From: Areca catechu
Lineage: Eukaryota > Streptophyta > Magnoliopsida > Arecales > Arecaceae
DNA: 64,000 nt
Assembly: GCA_021397845.1 (NCBI GenBank)
Contig: CM038053.1
Span: 82,025,157 to 82,089,156, forward strand
Reading direction: 5' to 3'
The first letter of the stretch is position 1. Every line of letters starts with the position of its first letter. The position numbers and the translations under genes were made by a program. Below the pieces are notes generated by a model, which ran no database searches, was not told the origin of the DNA, and worked only from the letters and a program-made list of their open reading frames with translations. This document shows positions 11,238-22,918 of the stretch, one piece after another.

Positions 11238-12663
11238 TGATGGGGGACTAATATGCATGCAATTCTTTCTTTGTATGTTTTATATGTAGGGTGAGTGACT
11301 AATTCCCGAATTTCAAATTAAAATAAGTCATAGGAAATTTTGTATGAATTTTAGAAGATCAGCATGCAGATTAGGACCTAGAAAAGTAGCAAAAAAGGAT
11401 CGACGAGCCTGAGAAGCCTCGGTTAGGGCAAGTTCTCCTACAATAAAACTACTGGAGGTAGAGGGGTGTACCTGACAATGTCTGTGAAGATTGCAGTGAA
11501 GGGGTCTCTCGTTCCTTGACGGATGCGGCCTGGAAATCCGAGCCAATGACCTGCGGATATCTGGCTTTCTGCTCGGTGGTCCGATTGAGGCTTGGCTGGA
11601 GTTGTTGGATTCGTAGGAACTCGGGGACCTGCAAACGACCTGTCAGGGGTTAGAAAACTCACAAAGGAACAAGAAAATAAAATAAAAATAGCAAGAGAAG
11701 GCTTCTTTTGGAGTGGGCGTCCAGGGATCTTGAGGGTTTGTTGTCAGCAGGAAGATGATTGCAAACACCGGGAAGAAAAACTCTCACAAACCCCTTTATG
11801 CACACAGCAGGGTATCATACAACTCAATAGAAGAACTCAAGGTTTTAATTCATATCAAAAAGTGAGTTTCATACAAGAGGCTAGGGTCCCTTAAATAGAC
11901 CCTTAATCTTGGGCTCCAAGTAAGGGCACATAAGTCTTTACATAAGAATCCTTTTCCCTCTCAAACCCTAGCTAGAAAATAAGGAAACATTAGGTAGAAA
12001 AAATCCCTAAAAACTCTCTTGTCTTGGCCAACACTCCAAGGATGCCTAGGGGGACGTGTTGGGCTTCTAAGAGCAGCAAGGGGCCAGCCCAAAGGGGCTC
12101 GGGCGCATGGGTTTGGGCCTCTGGAAGCTAGGGTGGCCTGGTTGCCAGGTAGGAGGAATATTCCCTGGTATCTTGCTTCTTAGGGGCTTGGGCTTGGCGC
12201 CTGGGCTTGATTTCTTTGGGCTAGGATGCAGATGGACCTCTGTAATCATGGATGACTTTATCTATGAATATACTTTGGCATCGGAAGGGAATCTGGGCAT
12301 CTAGAGGGCATCTGCAAAGAAACAGGATTTTCTGAATTTTTCCTCCTGGGGTCTTCAAATCATTAAGCTGGGTTGGACTTGGGCTAAACTTTTATGTCTT
12401 CAATTAGGTTGAACTTGGTCTTCACTTGTATAATTTGGTCTTGAGTCTTCAATTTTATTGGACAGGACTCAAAAATTGAAATTAGCTCAACATGAGCTGA
12501 CTAGTACTGAACGAACTGAACTAGCTCAACAAGTGCTGGACTAATTACAGGACTCAAATGTAGCTGGACTAAGCTTTATTATAGGGGACTCAAATATTAA
12601 CTAAGTGATCCACAGAGGGTTGAGAAGCCTCTACCTTATTCTGTGCCTCTGGTGTCCGTACCA
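11238..12663 (-). repeat. 5' LTR of CRM-A
   Basis: The LTR is 1426 bp and carries the element's promoter on the - strand. A possible TATA element (TATTTAAG, - strand) lies near 11890-11898. It differs from the left LTR by scattered substitutions and small indels, so the insertion is not recent. The 100-residue open frames present in both LTR copies are not genes. Confidence 0.92.
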
Positions 12664-13239
12664 GAGGATCATTGGAAGGCTGTGAAAAATATTCTTAAGT
12701 ACTTAAGAAGAACTAAGAATATTTTTCTAATATACGGAGGATCTGATCTTAAACTAGAAGCTTATTCAGATTCTTATTTTCAATCAGATCTAGATGACAG
12801 CAAATCTATATCTGGATATATTTTTACCCTAAATGGAGGAGCTGTAAGCTGGAAGAGTTCTAAACAGCAAACTGTAGCTGACTCAATAACTGAGGCAGAG
12901 TACATTGCTATTAGTGAAGCTGCCAAGGAAGCTGTCTAGATGAAGAAGTTCATATCAGAGTTGGGCGTAGTTCCTGAGATTGAAGGTCCAGTATCACTTT
13001 ACTGTGATAATACGGGGGGTGTTGCTCAAGTAAAGGAACCAAGAGCTCATCACAAATCAAAGCACATTCTGAGACGCTTCCATCTCGTTCGAGTGATTGT
13101 TGAAAGACAAGAAGTCTGCATTAAAAGGGTAGAAACGAAGAACAACATAGCAGACCCGTTCACTAAGGCTCTATCACAGCGAGAGTTTGATCGCCACCTT
13201 GATTGTATGGGGTTAAGATTTAAAGGCGATTGGCTTTAG
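12664..13239 (+). pseudogene. RT end and RNase H of copia A, continued after the CRM-A insertion
   Basis: The frame resumes after the GAGGA duplication as EDHWKAVKNILKYLRRTKN, continuing the text broken at 3938. RNase H follows: LKLEAYSDSYFQSD, SGYIFTLNGGAVSWKSSKQQ, TEAEYIAISEAAKEAV, then YCDNTGGVAQVKEP, HHKSKHILRRFH and ADPFTKAL. A TAG stop at 12937-12939 splits it. The polyprotein ends at FKGDWL, just upstream of the polypurine tract. Confidence 0.92.
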
Positions 13240-13240
13240 T

Positions 13241-13253
13241 GCAAGTGAGAGAT
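13241..13253 (+). promoter_or_regulatory. Polypurine tract of copia A
   Basis: The purine-rich GCAAGTGAGAGAT sits directly before the 3' LTR, where plus-strand DNA synthesis would be primed. Copia D has the matching GTGCAAGTGAAAGAT at the same place. Confidence 0.8.
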
Positions 13254-14610
13254 TGAAAGATTGTGCTCTGAAAGCTAATTGAAATATTATATTTCGATCC
13301 CAAAATCAATGAATTGACATTATTATAATAAAGGCATTATTTTCATCATACGCTGTGTCCTTATGATTATATGATGAACCCCATAGATTAGGGCTATGGT
13401 TCTAAGGTTATGATGAGATCATCCCATTGAGACCTAAAGCCTTAAAACCCTAATCTAAAATATTCCTGGTCGATGGGACATTGAGTTGAGAATCAATGTT
13501 TCCGGCAAGACCTGCACATCCTATATATGCTTTGTGATGAGGGTGACTGATCTCACAGTCACCTGTGTTTGACACTAAAACTAGGATGTGAGTGTTCATT
13601 AGAGAATGAGTTCGCTGAATTGATCTAGATTGAGAATATCTAATGGAACCTTATATGTTTGTCAATAGATAATTCTCATAGTGGGAGTAGTGCATGTGGT
13701 CCTTTGACCTGAGACTACCATGGTACCTTATATATATGAATATATACTTTGGTTCGCAATCAATCATGACACTGAGTCACGCACGAGGTGATACTGGGTA
13801 TGGTGGATTGTATATGGAGGTTGTGAGTAGGTCAACAAGGAATTGATCAGTCCTAGTAAGAGGGAATTGCATCCAGCTAATTTCGATCATATGATGGATT
13901 CAGGAAATCTTTGATCAAAGTATGAACATTAGAGTTAATTTCTAATGGTTCATTAATGAATCATCATTATAAAGATTGAGCTAGGGATGAATATGAAATT
14001 GGATTTGAGAAGTATCTATATTCATAATCATATTTGGGATGCAAGTTGATCAAAGGACTGAATTGCCCGGTAACTCACCACTGAAGGGTATTTTGGTAAT
14101 TCCACCAAAATTCCACATCTTCCGGGTAGACATGATATGTTGCTAGACGTCAATGTTGTCTTATAGGTATATGATTGAATTATGGTAATTCAAATCAGTT
14201 AATTAGAATTAGATTCTAATTGACCGAGTCGAGCTAGTTTGAGTTGACCTAAATCGGCTTAGTTGAGATCTAACCGAATTAAGTCAAATAGCACTCGGAC
14301 CTACTGCTGGCTAGGTGTGGAACCCAATGGGTCACACACAAAAGAAAATTGATGAAGGATTTAATTTAGAATTAAATCATGTTTATAGGATAAACACACT
14401 AGCATGTGTTGCAGACCAAATTTTTATTCGAATCAGATTCGAATTTGGTTCCGAATTGGGCTTAATTGGGTTCTAATTGAACCAGATTAAGGTCTAATTT
14501 AAATTTTAGGACATTGGGCTACCCATGGATGAATCCAAGTGAATCAAACACACTAAGACCCTCTCTCCAAGCCGCCCACTCCTTTCCTCACCCGCGCGCG
14601 CCAAGAAGAA

Positions 14611-14632
14611 GAGTCCACGCGCGTGTGGACTC
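14611..14632 (+). other. Hairpin in LTR of copia A
   Basis: The perfect 8-bp arms GAGTCCAC and GTGGACTC enclose the loop GCGCGT. It sits at LTR offset about 1357. The same position in the solo LTR and in the D LTR holds a related hairpin. Confidence 0.8.
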
Positions 14633-14956
14633 CTCTTCACGCGCGTGGGAAGGAAATTCCGTTGGAGAAAAATCAAGACAGGGGGGGGCGATTTGGATGT
14701 TTGTCTGATGTCCTTGGATCTCGATCCGATAGCCAAAAAAGTTAAGGAAAAAGATCCGTCATTTTTCGGTCGCAAATCCATCGTCAAAAGTCGTGATTCT
14801 TCCTGAAGTTTTTCCGAGAGTCCTCCTCGTCGGAAAAACAAAAATTAAATCAGAGAATCATGATTTTCAGTTGAGAGGATGCGTGAGGAATAAGGGATTG
14901 TGATTCCTGGGGTTTCAAAGGGTTGCAATGTTTTGAGAAGATGCCCCTCTGAAATC

Positions 14957-14964
14957 TATAAAAG
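14957..14964 (+). promoter_or_regulatory. Putative TATA box in LTR of copia A
   Basis: TATAAAAG lies at a conserved LTR position; the solo LTR has TATAAATA at 49327-49334. The site is a likely RNA polymerase II start region for the element. Confidence 0.65.
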
Positions 14965-15625
14965 GGTTTGGGTTCTCGGGGGTTTTTTCTGATAATCAAA
15001 TTCAGAGATCATATTCCTCTCCTCCTCTCTGGAATACTCCTTCCCTTTATGCTTGTTGGGTATTGTTTCCCTTACAGAGATAATCTCTATCGAAACTCTG
15101 ACCCTAAACAAGAATAAGAGGAAGGTCTTGAACAGTAAATGAAAGGAAAAGGAAGGGTCTGTTCTTCTTCTTTTCTTTCTTGAATTAAGACTTTACTTGT
15201 CTTAATATCTTCTTCCAATTCAATTCAAGAAAAGGAATTCAAGAAAGGGAATTCAAGAAAAGAATTCAAGAAGTGGAAAGAAGGAAGAAAAGAAATTTTC
15301 AAGAAAGATAATTTTAGCCTAAAAGTCAAAGAATTGAATTCTTGAAAAAGAATTCAAGAAGAGGAGCCAAGAACAAGAAGTTGTAGTCTTCATCTTTTTC
15401 TGTGTGGATCACCATTGGAGGGTGAATATTTGGGCACCTGGTGGAGATTTAAAGTTTGGATTTTAGCGATACAGGTTAGTACTTTAATATGACTTTAAAT
15501 CTTATATATACATGTTATATGTTTTAATTCTTTTAAGGAGATCTTGGGTTAAGGGTTTGGTGAAGATTTCATAAAGATAAAAAATTTTGAAATCTATGTT
15601 TCCGCCTTGCCACCGAACCTTACAG

Positions 15626-16593
15626 TGTTGAGTGCAGTGACATTATAATTGATTGCAAAAGCTAAATAAGATCAGAGAATCACCACACAAACATACAGAA
15701 ATTTATAGTGGTTCGGAGCAACCCAGCTCCTACGTCTACTATCCAAGACACCACTTGGGATTTCCACTATATTCACACCCGAATATAGTAGGATTGTTTT
15801 ACAGGATCATAATCCAAAACCTCTATACTTTGGTTTTAATGGGATCACCAAAGAAAACCCAACACCCTTTGGTTTTTAGCAGGATCACCAAAGAAACCCA
15901 ACTTAGTTTTCATAGGATCACCAAGAACCTTACCCTTGGTTTTCATCTAAGGCTCACCAAGAACCTATTTGGTTTTTCAAACGAGCTCACCAATAACCCA
16001 AACAATTCAAGAATGAATTGAAATAAATGCAACACTAATAAAAAACTCTAGTTGTCGGATAGTTATCGGTGCAACTTGAGAGAAGTCCACTTGAATGTGC
16101 TTCAATGTGCTTTAATTGCTTCAGTGGCTTCTTTACAAAGTGCTTCAAGTTTCAGATCAGAGTTGGTGAAGACTTGAAGATTGACTTGAATGCTCTTTGT
16201 GCTCTCTTGCTTGGTGGTTGGTTAGATATTCAATAAACCCCTAAAACTTTGAGGAACTTTTTTACTGTTCCTTTCTCTATCTTCAATAAAGTTCAAATCT
16301 CTCAAATATAAGGTCTTCTATCACTTCAAGGTAGTTTGAGATGTTGTAGACCATTGGGATGTGACATATGACCATTGGAGCACCTTTTGACATTCAAAAA
16401 GAAATTCTAGAACTAGTCATTATGTCCCTTGAAACGATATTCGAGTCGGCTCAGATTCTTTGAGTCACCTCGGATCCTTCGAGTCGATAGGTCGAGTCAC
16501 CAATTCTTCAGCGCAGTCGGTTCTTTGTCTCAGGGTGCAAAACTTCACTCTGGACGAGTCAGCTCTTTATTGCTCGGGTCGGCTCGAACTTCT
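15626..16593 (-). repeat. SIRE-like LTR 'I', left part
   Basis: Reverse-complemented, this resembles the copia E LTR at 47560-47620 and 50004-50060. The shared stretch ATAGTGGTTCGG, followed by a CTACxTCxACT block and the 'accaaga' series, identifies it. It is truncated at 15626 where the copia A LTR ends. At its right end it carries a minisatellite with the word GAGTCGGCTC and is cut by element H at 16594. The ORF at 15653-16021 is not a gene. Confidence 0.7.
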
Positions 16594-18939
16594 TGAAAGA
16601 AAACAGGTGCTAGTGGTTTGACATGTTCCTACACTAGGCATGCAAACAACAGCGAGAGCAGAATGGATTTTAAAAACAATTTTAAAAATCCGCGCAGCGG
16701 AAATTTTTTCCGCCCAGAAACTAATCTAATTCTAGTTGCAAACAGGCAAGTAAAATGATATAAAATATTTATAAAATATTTGAATTAAAAATTCAATTCA
16801 TGCATGATAAAAAATTAATTTCTTCATACCTTATTCCTGCTGGAATAACTCTGGGATAAAGCTGGAATAGGCTGGAATACGTGGGATAAACTTATTCCAG
16901 TCTTCTTCTTCCTTGGACTGCTGAAAACTCTGTTTTGGGCTTTCAAAATGGCATCGGAACACTGCCTTCCGGGCCTCCGTTTGCTTCCAAAATTCAGCAG
17001 CGGCAACTTGAACAAGTGCTCTTCGATCTCCAATTGAAAGCTGCAAGAAAAACTTAGCCAAGAAAATATAAAAATTCGCCAAAATCTGCTGCCAGATTTT
17101 CTGCAGCAGAACTGAAACAGCAACTTATTCTTCGCGTTGGGAGCTGCAGCAGCGATCCCGGTTCGCGTGGCTTGTTCCTAGGAGTAGAAGAGTACTCCCT
17201 CTAGAGGAGAGACACACCGGGGGCCCTCCGATCGATCTCCATGCGCGGTGCTAGCCGCTGGAAGGAGACACAGTCACAGTGGATGGCAGCAACCAGGCTT
17301 TGCTGCAATCCTGGGTTTGAGCACTCTAATGGACAAGGAATAGGGCCTTATAACTCTTCCTCACACACTCCAAAACCTAGCACCCAATGGAAGATAGGAC
17401 CCAGCTCTTAAAACCTTTCACAGGGAAGAACACACTTGCAGTTACCTCTCTTCTCACGGTGAAACAAAACCACACTTGAAACAGGGGACTTTGTTGGTTT
17501 ATAAAGGCAGCAGAGGAAGAGGGAGGTGGAGAGACGGGGAAAACCAAAAGACACCGGCTGCCAATCTCCCATGTAACAGCCATTAAACAAGGATTAAAAA
17601 TCACAGGTGGAGGGAGAGGAAGGGACAACGCCCAGCGATGGAGAAGTTCGGTCGCTTGGTTTTTCTCCCAACGTTTTACCGTGTAAAACGGTCCAAGTGG
17701 AGAGAAAGAAAAAACACCGGTTCAAAACCGGTCCAACCAATTAAACCAATTTGGTTCAAACCCATTTGTTCAATTAACCAACGGTGGTTTAATCCAATTG
17801 AACTGGTCCGAGCCCAATAAAATTGGTTCAATTAATTCACAATCAATTGGAGGCCGAAACGAACTCTGAATCAGTTCAAAACTTATTCAGAAAAATCCTG
17901 GCACAGTCCTGGTTAGCCTAGAACAATTTCCAGTTGACACAGACAAGGGCAAGACGGAAAAAAGAGTGCTCAAAAATACTGTGACCATAAAACCGAGATG
18001 ATTCATAATCATAATCGGTATCCGGATCAGAGAGTTATCCTCTGTGGCGTGTGACCTCATAGGTTCATACCTAAACGGTAGCACTAGAACAATTCTAGTA
18101 CAAGCACAGGAAACCATCTAGCAATGGATCCTGGCGTCCGGATAGGTCGAAGATGCGGGAGCAAACTATCGAACCTAAGGCATATGGTTACCATATAATT
18201 CATCCTTTTGACCTCTAATGCTTAGGATGACTGAGATTGGGCTACCAACCTAGAGAGAGTCAGTCCACTACGTGTCTCAACCTCACAAGCCCAGTGACTC
18301 TTCCCTAGGGCTACCCCGACCAAGGATTTGCTAAATTGAGATACGGCGAGACATTCAATCCAAACTGTTTGGACAGGTCAATTCCATCTTGGTCCATCAC
18401 TGCTCCACAAGTACTTGCCTGTACCCAGAAACCTTCCATCACCGGATTAAAAATGTGGGTAGTCCGGCACCAAAGCACAGGGAGTTGCTTGCAAGCTACC
18501 GTGATGACCTCAGGTCCGAGGGACACATATACCCATATCCAATCGTGAGTATCCCTTTGGCAGAAAGGGGCTGCACGGAGTCACGTTCAATAAGATATCA
18601 CATATCCCTCTTGCAGATCACATCAGTGTCACCACACTCATTTGGTCAAGAGGACAACCAAATGATGTGAACTACAACAACCTATACTTGATATATTGTC
18701 ATCCAGTATAATATATCCTTTGGTTGTGAACAAGGTTTAAGGACTACTCGATACATCCTCTCTATATCGAAGTCAGTGTAGTCCTAAGGACTTCATCACA
18801 TGGAAAGAGTTCATTTCAGGAAAATACAATTTGTGATGAGCTACCAAAAATAATATTTTATTAATTCATAAACAGAATACAATACTGAGCTCAACCGCCT
18901 ACAACCAAGGCGATTAGCTTTGGGACACAATTCCCAACA
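16594..18939 (-). repeat. 3' LTR of copia H
   Basis: The LTR is 2346 bp, begins TGAAAGAAAACAGGTGC and ends TTCCCAACA on the + strand. It contains a TTTATAAA box at 17498-17505 and closely matches the right LTR. The open frames at 16824-17123, 17377-17820 and 18311-18670 occur in both LTRs and are not genes. Confidence 0.93.
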
Positions 18940-18952
18940 ACTCCCACTTGTA
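18940..18952 (-). promoter_or_regulatory. Polypurine tract of copia H
   Basis: On the - strand the purine-rich ACAAGTGGGAGT abuts the 3' LTR start TGTTGGG. It lies directly downstream of the RNase H stop. Confidence 0.8.
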
Positions 18953-20593
18953 CTAAAGCCAATCAGAAGAGTATCTAATACCCATTTTCCATTTACAATA
19001 GTCGAACTCTTTTATTCCAAGGGCTTTAGTGAAGGGGTCGGCCAGATTTTCTTTTCCATCGATCTTCAGAAGATTGATGTCGCCTCGTTCTACGATCTCT
19101 CGTACGAGGTGGTAGCGCCGCAGAATGTGCTTGGTGCGGTGATGAGCTTTAGGCTCCTTAGCTTGAGCAATGGCTCCAGTGCTGTCACAGTACACCGGAA
19201 CAGGACCATCTACGGAAGGTGCCACCCCTAGCTCTCCAAGAAACTTCTACAACCACACAGCTTCCTTTGCTGTATCTGATGCTGCAATATATTCTGCTTC
19301 GCATACTGAGTCTGCAATAGTTGCCTTCTTGGAACTTTTCCAGTAGATCGCTCCTCCATTCAGGATAAATACAAACCCTGACACACTCTTGCTATCATCT
19401 CTATCCGACTGGAAACTGGAGTCAGAGTACCCCACAAGTTTCAAGTCAGGTTCTCCATAAATCAGCCATTGATCTTTAGTATTTCTTAAATACTTAAGGA
19501 TGGACTTAACAACCTTCCAATATGCCTCACCTGGGTCAAACTGGTATCTGCTCACTAATCCTAGTGAGTATGCTATGTCTGGTCTAGTACAAGTCATAGC
19601 ATACATGATAGAGCCTACTGTAGAAGCATAAGGTACTCTACTCATGCGCTCTCTTTCCTCAGCAGTTGTCGCACAATCCTTCTTGGAAAGAGTAATTCCA
19701 GAACCTATCGGGAGATAGCCTTTCTTGGAATTTTCCATGCTGAACCATTTCAGCATGGTGTCAATGTACATAGACTGGGATAGTCCCAAAAGCTTCTTAG
19801 ATCTATCTCTATAGATCTTTATACCTAGTATGTAAGAAGCTTCACCCAAGTCCTTCATGGGGAACTGAGATGATAACCAGATTTTTATTCCTTGTAATGC
19901 TGCGACATCATTCCCGATTAAGAGAATGTCATCAACATACAGTACTAGGAATACAATCACAGAACCATTAACCCATTTATAGAAGCATGATTCTTCTCCG
20001 TTCCTAACGAAGCCGTACGATTTGATACACCTATCAAACCGTAAGTTCCAACTTCGAGATGCTTGCTTGAGTCCATAGATGGACCTCTACAACTTGCATA
20101 CTTTTGATTCATCTGTGGATGTGAACCCTTCATGCTGTATCATATACACCTCCTCTTCCTGCTCCCCATTTAGGAAAGCGGTTCGAACATCCATCTGCTA
20201 GATCTCGTAATCAAAATATGCTGCCAAAGCAAGCATGATCTGAATGGACTTGAGCATTACCATAGGGGAGAAAGTCTCGTCATAATCGATACCATATCAC
20301 TGACGATACCCCTTAGCAACCAGACGGGCTTTATAGGTCTCTACCTTCCCATCTGCGCCCCTTTTCCTCTTGAAGATCCATTTACACCCGATGGGTTTTA
20401 TTCCTTCAGGCGGATCAACCAATGTCCAAACATTGTTGATTTCCATGGACTCCATTTCAGATCACATGGCTCCAAGCCATGCTTCAGAGTCAGATCTCTG
20501 AAGTGTATCCATATAGGTGATCGGATCCTCATTGTTCTCATCGAGCTCAATGGGATCGCCATCCCGGACTAAGAAACCGTAGTATCTGTCAGG
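18953..20593 (-). pseudogene. Reverse transcriptase and RNase H of copia H
   Basis: RT motifs run from WTLVDPPEGIKPIGCKWIF through RLVAKGYRQ, FLNGEQEEEVYM and IYGLKQASRSWN to the intact catalytic box LYVDDILLIGND near 19930. RNase H follows with LVGYSDSSFQSDRDD, GAIYWKSSKKATIADS, EAEYIAAS, YCDSTGAIAQAKEP and ADPFTKALG. In-frame stops occur through 19967-20593 and at about 19245, but the frame is constant. The last open part, 18953-19225, ends at IRYSSDWL beside the polypurine tract. Confidence 0.92.
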
Positions 20594-21690
20594 CTAACGC
20601 GGTATTCTACCGGATCTCCTAATGGGTTCTGGGTGTGATTCAATCACAGCCGGTTCTACGATGTCCTTAGAGTGTGCATGTTCTTCTATTGGCTGAACAT
20701 CATCAAGTTCAATCTTAGAAGCTATAGTTCCTTCTCCAAGGAACTCCTTTTCCAGAAAGATAGCTCTAAGAGCAACGAACACCTTTTGTTCATTCTCCAA
20801 ATAGAAGAAATACCCTTTGGTTTCCTTAAGATAACCAATGAATAAAGACCGATCAGACCTAGGACCAAGTTTGTCTGAGTCTAAACGCTTTACGTAAGCC
20901 GGACAACCCCAGACCCGAAGGTGTGAGATTGAGGGTTTACATCCAGTCCACATCTTATACGGAGTGGAGACAACAGACTTACTTGGAATATCATTTAATA
21001 AGTAACAGGCTGTCTAAAGCACATATCCCCAAAAGGATAGCGGCAAAGTTGCAAAGCCCATCATGGATCGAACCATGTCCAACAAGGTTCAATTCCTCCT
21101 TTCGGACACACCATTCAACTGTGGTGTTCCTGGAGGAGTCCACTGAGAGAGAATTCCATTCTCCTCAAGATATGTCAAAAAATCACCAGATAAGTATTCA
21201 CCACCTCGATTAGATCGAAGGGTTTTAATACTTTTTCAAATTTACTTTTCTACTTCATTACGGTATTGTTTGAACATTTCAAACGACTCAAACTTATGTC
21301 TCATTAAAAAGACATAACCGAACCTTGAAAAGTCATCAGTAAAAGTAATGAAATATTTGTATCCTCCTCTAGCACTAACTGTCATCGGTCCACATACATC
21401 AGTATGTATTAGACTTAGAAGTTCTGTAGCTCGTTCACCTTTTCCAGTAAAAGGTGACTTGGTCATTTTACCAACTAAACAGGATTCACAAGTGGGTAGT
21501 GATTCAGAATCACTGACCTCAAGGAGTCCATCTCCTCGCATCTTGTTTATCCTATTTTGGTTAACATGACCTAGCCTACAGTGCCAAAGATATAAATCGT
21601 TGACATTATCTAACCTTGGGCGTTTGCTAGAAGTGTACATTACACTAACAGGCCTTAATAGTATGTATATGCCATTATTTAATATAGCTT
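20594..21690 (-). pseudogene. Integrase of copia H
   Basis: The zinc-binding segment reads HCRLGHVNQNRINKM, then CESCLVGKMTKSPF. The first core Asp is in IHTDVCGPM. The second motif reads LRSNRGGEYLS, an Asp-to-Asn change at a catalytic position (compare copia A, LRSDRGGEYLS). The Glu motif is NGVSERRN, followed directly by a stop. Two more stops lie at about 21234-21241. The C-terminal part (VWGCPAYVKRL, LFIGYLKETKGYFFY) is open at 20594-20953. Confidence 0.9.
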
Positions 21691-22897
21691 TCATTATAAA
21701 AGAGTTATTCAAAATAACATTGCAAAAATCTCCTTTTATTGATAGTTCAAAATCACAATTGGCCAAAAGGCCTACAGAGATTATGCTCATAATGAAACTA
21801 GGACAATAGTGACAGTCGACTAGTTCGACAGTACAAGACTCAAAGACAAGACGCAGGACTCCAACCACCAGTACTGGAACACGATTTCCATTCCTGATGC
21901 TCAGAAACTGTTCTCCATCTTCAAATCTTCTGCTAACTTGAAGTCCCTGTAACGAATTACAAACGTGAATTGGACTACCAGTATCCAATACCCAGTTAGC
22001 AGTATCAATAATTGAGTAATTACAAGGTTTTATCATATAAATACCTTGTTCAGCAGACTTCTGCTTCATCGGCCTGTTCGAATCAAGGGACGAAATATAA
22101 AGAGGACAGTTCCTCTTCCAGTGTCCCTTCTTCTTGCAGTAGAAACATTCTGCAGAAAATTGATCAGCTTTATACTTCCTGGTCTGACAAGGGTCAGGAG
22201 CATTCTGCACCTTCTTTCCCTTTTTATTTATTTTCTTCTTCCCTTTCTTAAAGGGAAGACGACCTCTACTTCCTCCCACTAAATTCACCACCCCCTTATT
22301 CAGTTGGTGGTCTTTCTCAAAATTCTGCAGCAACCCCAAAAGACCATGGTAGTTGACTGCAGGCTTGTTCATTCTGTAATGATCGAGAAAATCAAGATAG
22401 GAGGACGGAAGAGAATTCAGGATCGCATCCTTGCCGAGCTGCTCGTGCAAGGGGCATCCGAGTTTGCCCAGCTTTTCAATCAGCTCGATCATGTACAATA
22501 CATGATCAGTGACTGAACCGCCATTCGGCATCTTGGAGTTGTAGATGGCACAAGACACTTTGTACCGTTCTACATCATCCGGGGTGCCGAAGGATTCCTT
22601 CAACTTTTGAAGGATTTCATCAGGTTGGGCCTCCTCGAATTTGCGACTAAACTCGTCGTTCATCGCCGCTAACATAATACAATAGACAGTAGTCTGATCA
22701 GAGACCCACTTCAGATAAGTGTCTCTGACCGCACTCCGTGCATTTGCGGGAGGGATTTCAGGTGCCGGATCCGTTATCACATAAAGGATCCGTTCATGCT
22801 CCAGAACGATTCTCAACCTTCGATACCAACTATCGAAGTTGTGACCCTTTAACTTCTCATTGTCGAGAAGTGTCCGGAGCGATAAATTAGAAGACAT
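21691..22897 (-). pseudogene. gag and protease of copia H
   Basis: The first in-frame ATG that fits the family is at 22897 (MSSNLSLRTLLDNEKLK); an upstream ATG at 22918 adds seven unlikely residues. The Gag body ends in a Lys-rich stretch and an intact zinc knuckle CFYCKKKGHWKRNC. The protease loop is WVLDTGSPIHVCNS. This segment and the first part of integrase form one open frame of 558 codons (21242-22918), the longest uninterrupted copia coding stretch in the window. Confidence 0.92.
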
Positions 22898-22918
22898 CTG
22901 AAAAGAAAATAAGACCAA

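Larger units (their letters stand above)
3939..12663 (-). mobile_element. CRM-A: CRM-type chromovirus (Ty3-gypsy), complete with two LTRs
   Basis: This is a full-length element of 8725 bp with LTRs at 3939-5362 and 11238-12663, inserted in copia A. The target-site duplication is GAGGA (3934-3938 and 12664-12668). The genes run on the - strand: gag, protease, RT, RNase H, integrase, chromodomain-like tail. The primer-binding site TGGTATCAGAGC matches the 3' end of plant initiator Met-tRNA. Placement in the CRM clade rests on the integrase C-terminus (FNITDLVEY, LRPERFPPGTVKKLHAR) and on the pol frame running into the 3' LTR. Gag-pol is inactivated by several stops and a frame shift in and out around 6500-6970. 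Confidence 0.92.
1..15625 (+). mobile_element. Copia element A (Angela/BARE-like), 5' LTR outside window, split by CRM-A
   Basis: This is a Ty1-copia LTR retrotransposon in the order leader, gag, protease, integrase, RT, RNase H, 3' LTR. Integrase lies before RT, which defines Ty1-copia. The element is cut at 3938/12669 by a gypsy element of about 8.7 kb, and the RNase H frame resumes exactly beyond it after one copy of GAGGA is removed. The polyprotein is dead: there are frameshifts between 612 and 833 and near 1650, and in-frame stops at about 1367, 1858, 3163, 3262, 3568, 3595 and 12937. The Angela/BARE-like assignment rests on the gag and integrase sequence and the LTR of about 2.4 kb, and is tentative; the Ty1-copia assignment is firm. 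Confidence 0.9.
13254..15625 (+). repeat. 3' LTR of copia A
   Basis: The LTR is 2372 bp, begins TGAAAGATTGTGC and ends CCTTACA. The boundaries were set by comparison with the solo LTR at 47633-49998, which is flanked by a clean duplication. It contains a putative TATA box (TATAAAAG, 14957-14964) followed by a C/T-rich stretch, and a GC-rich block with a hairpin at 14611-14632. The open frames 14506-14841 and 14514-14708 fall in the GC-rich part and are not genes. Confidence 0.9.

Noticed and set aside
14506..14841. 111-codon open frame on the - strand
   Set aside because: It lies in the GC-rich part of the copia A LTR with no recognisable domain; the corresponding part of the solo LTR has no such frame.
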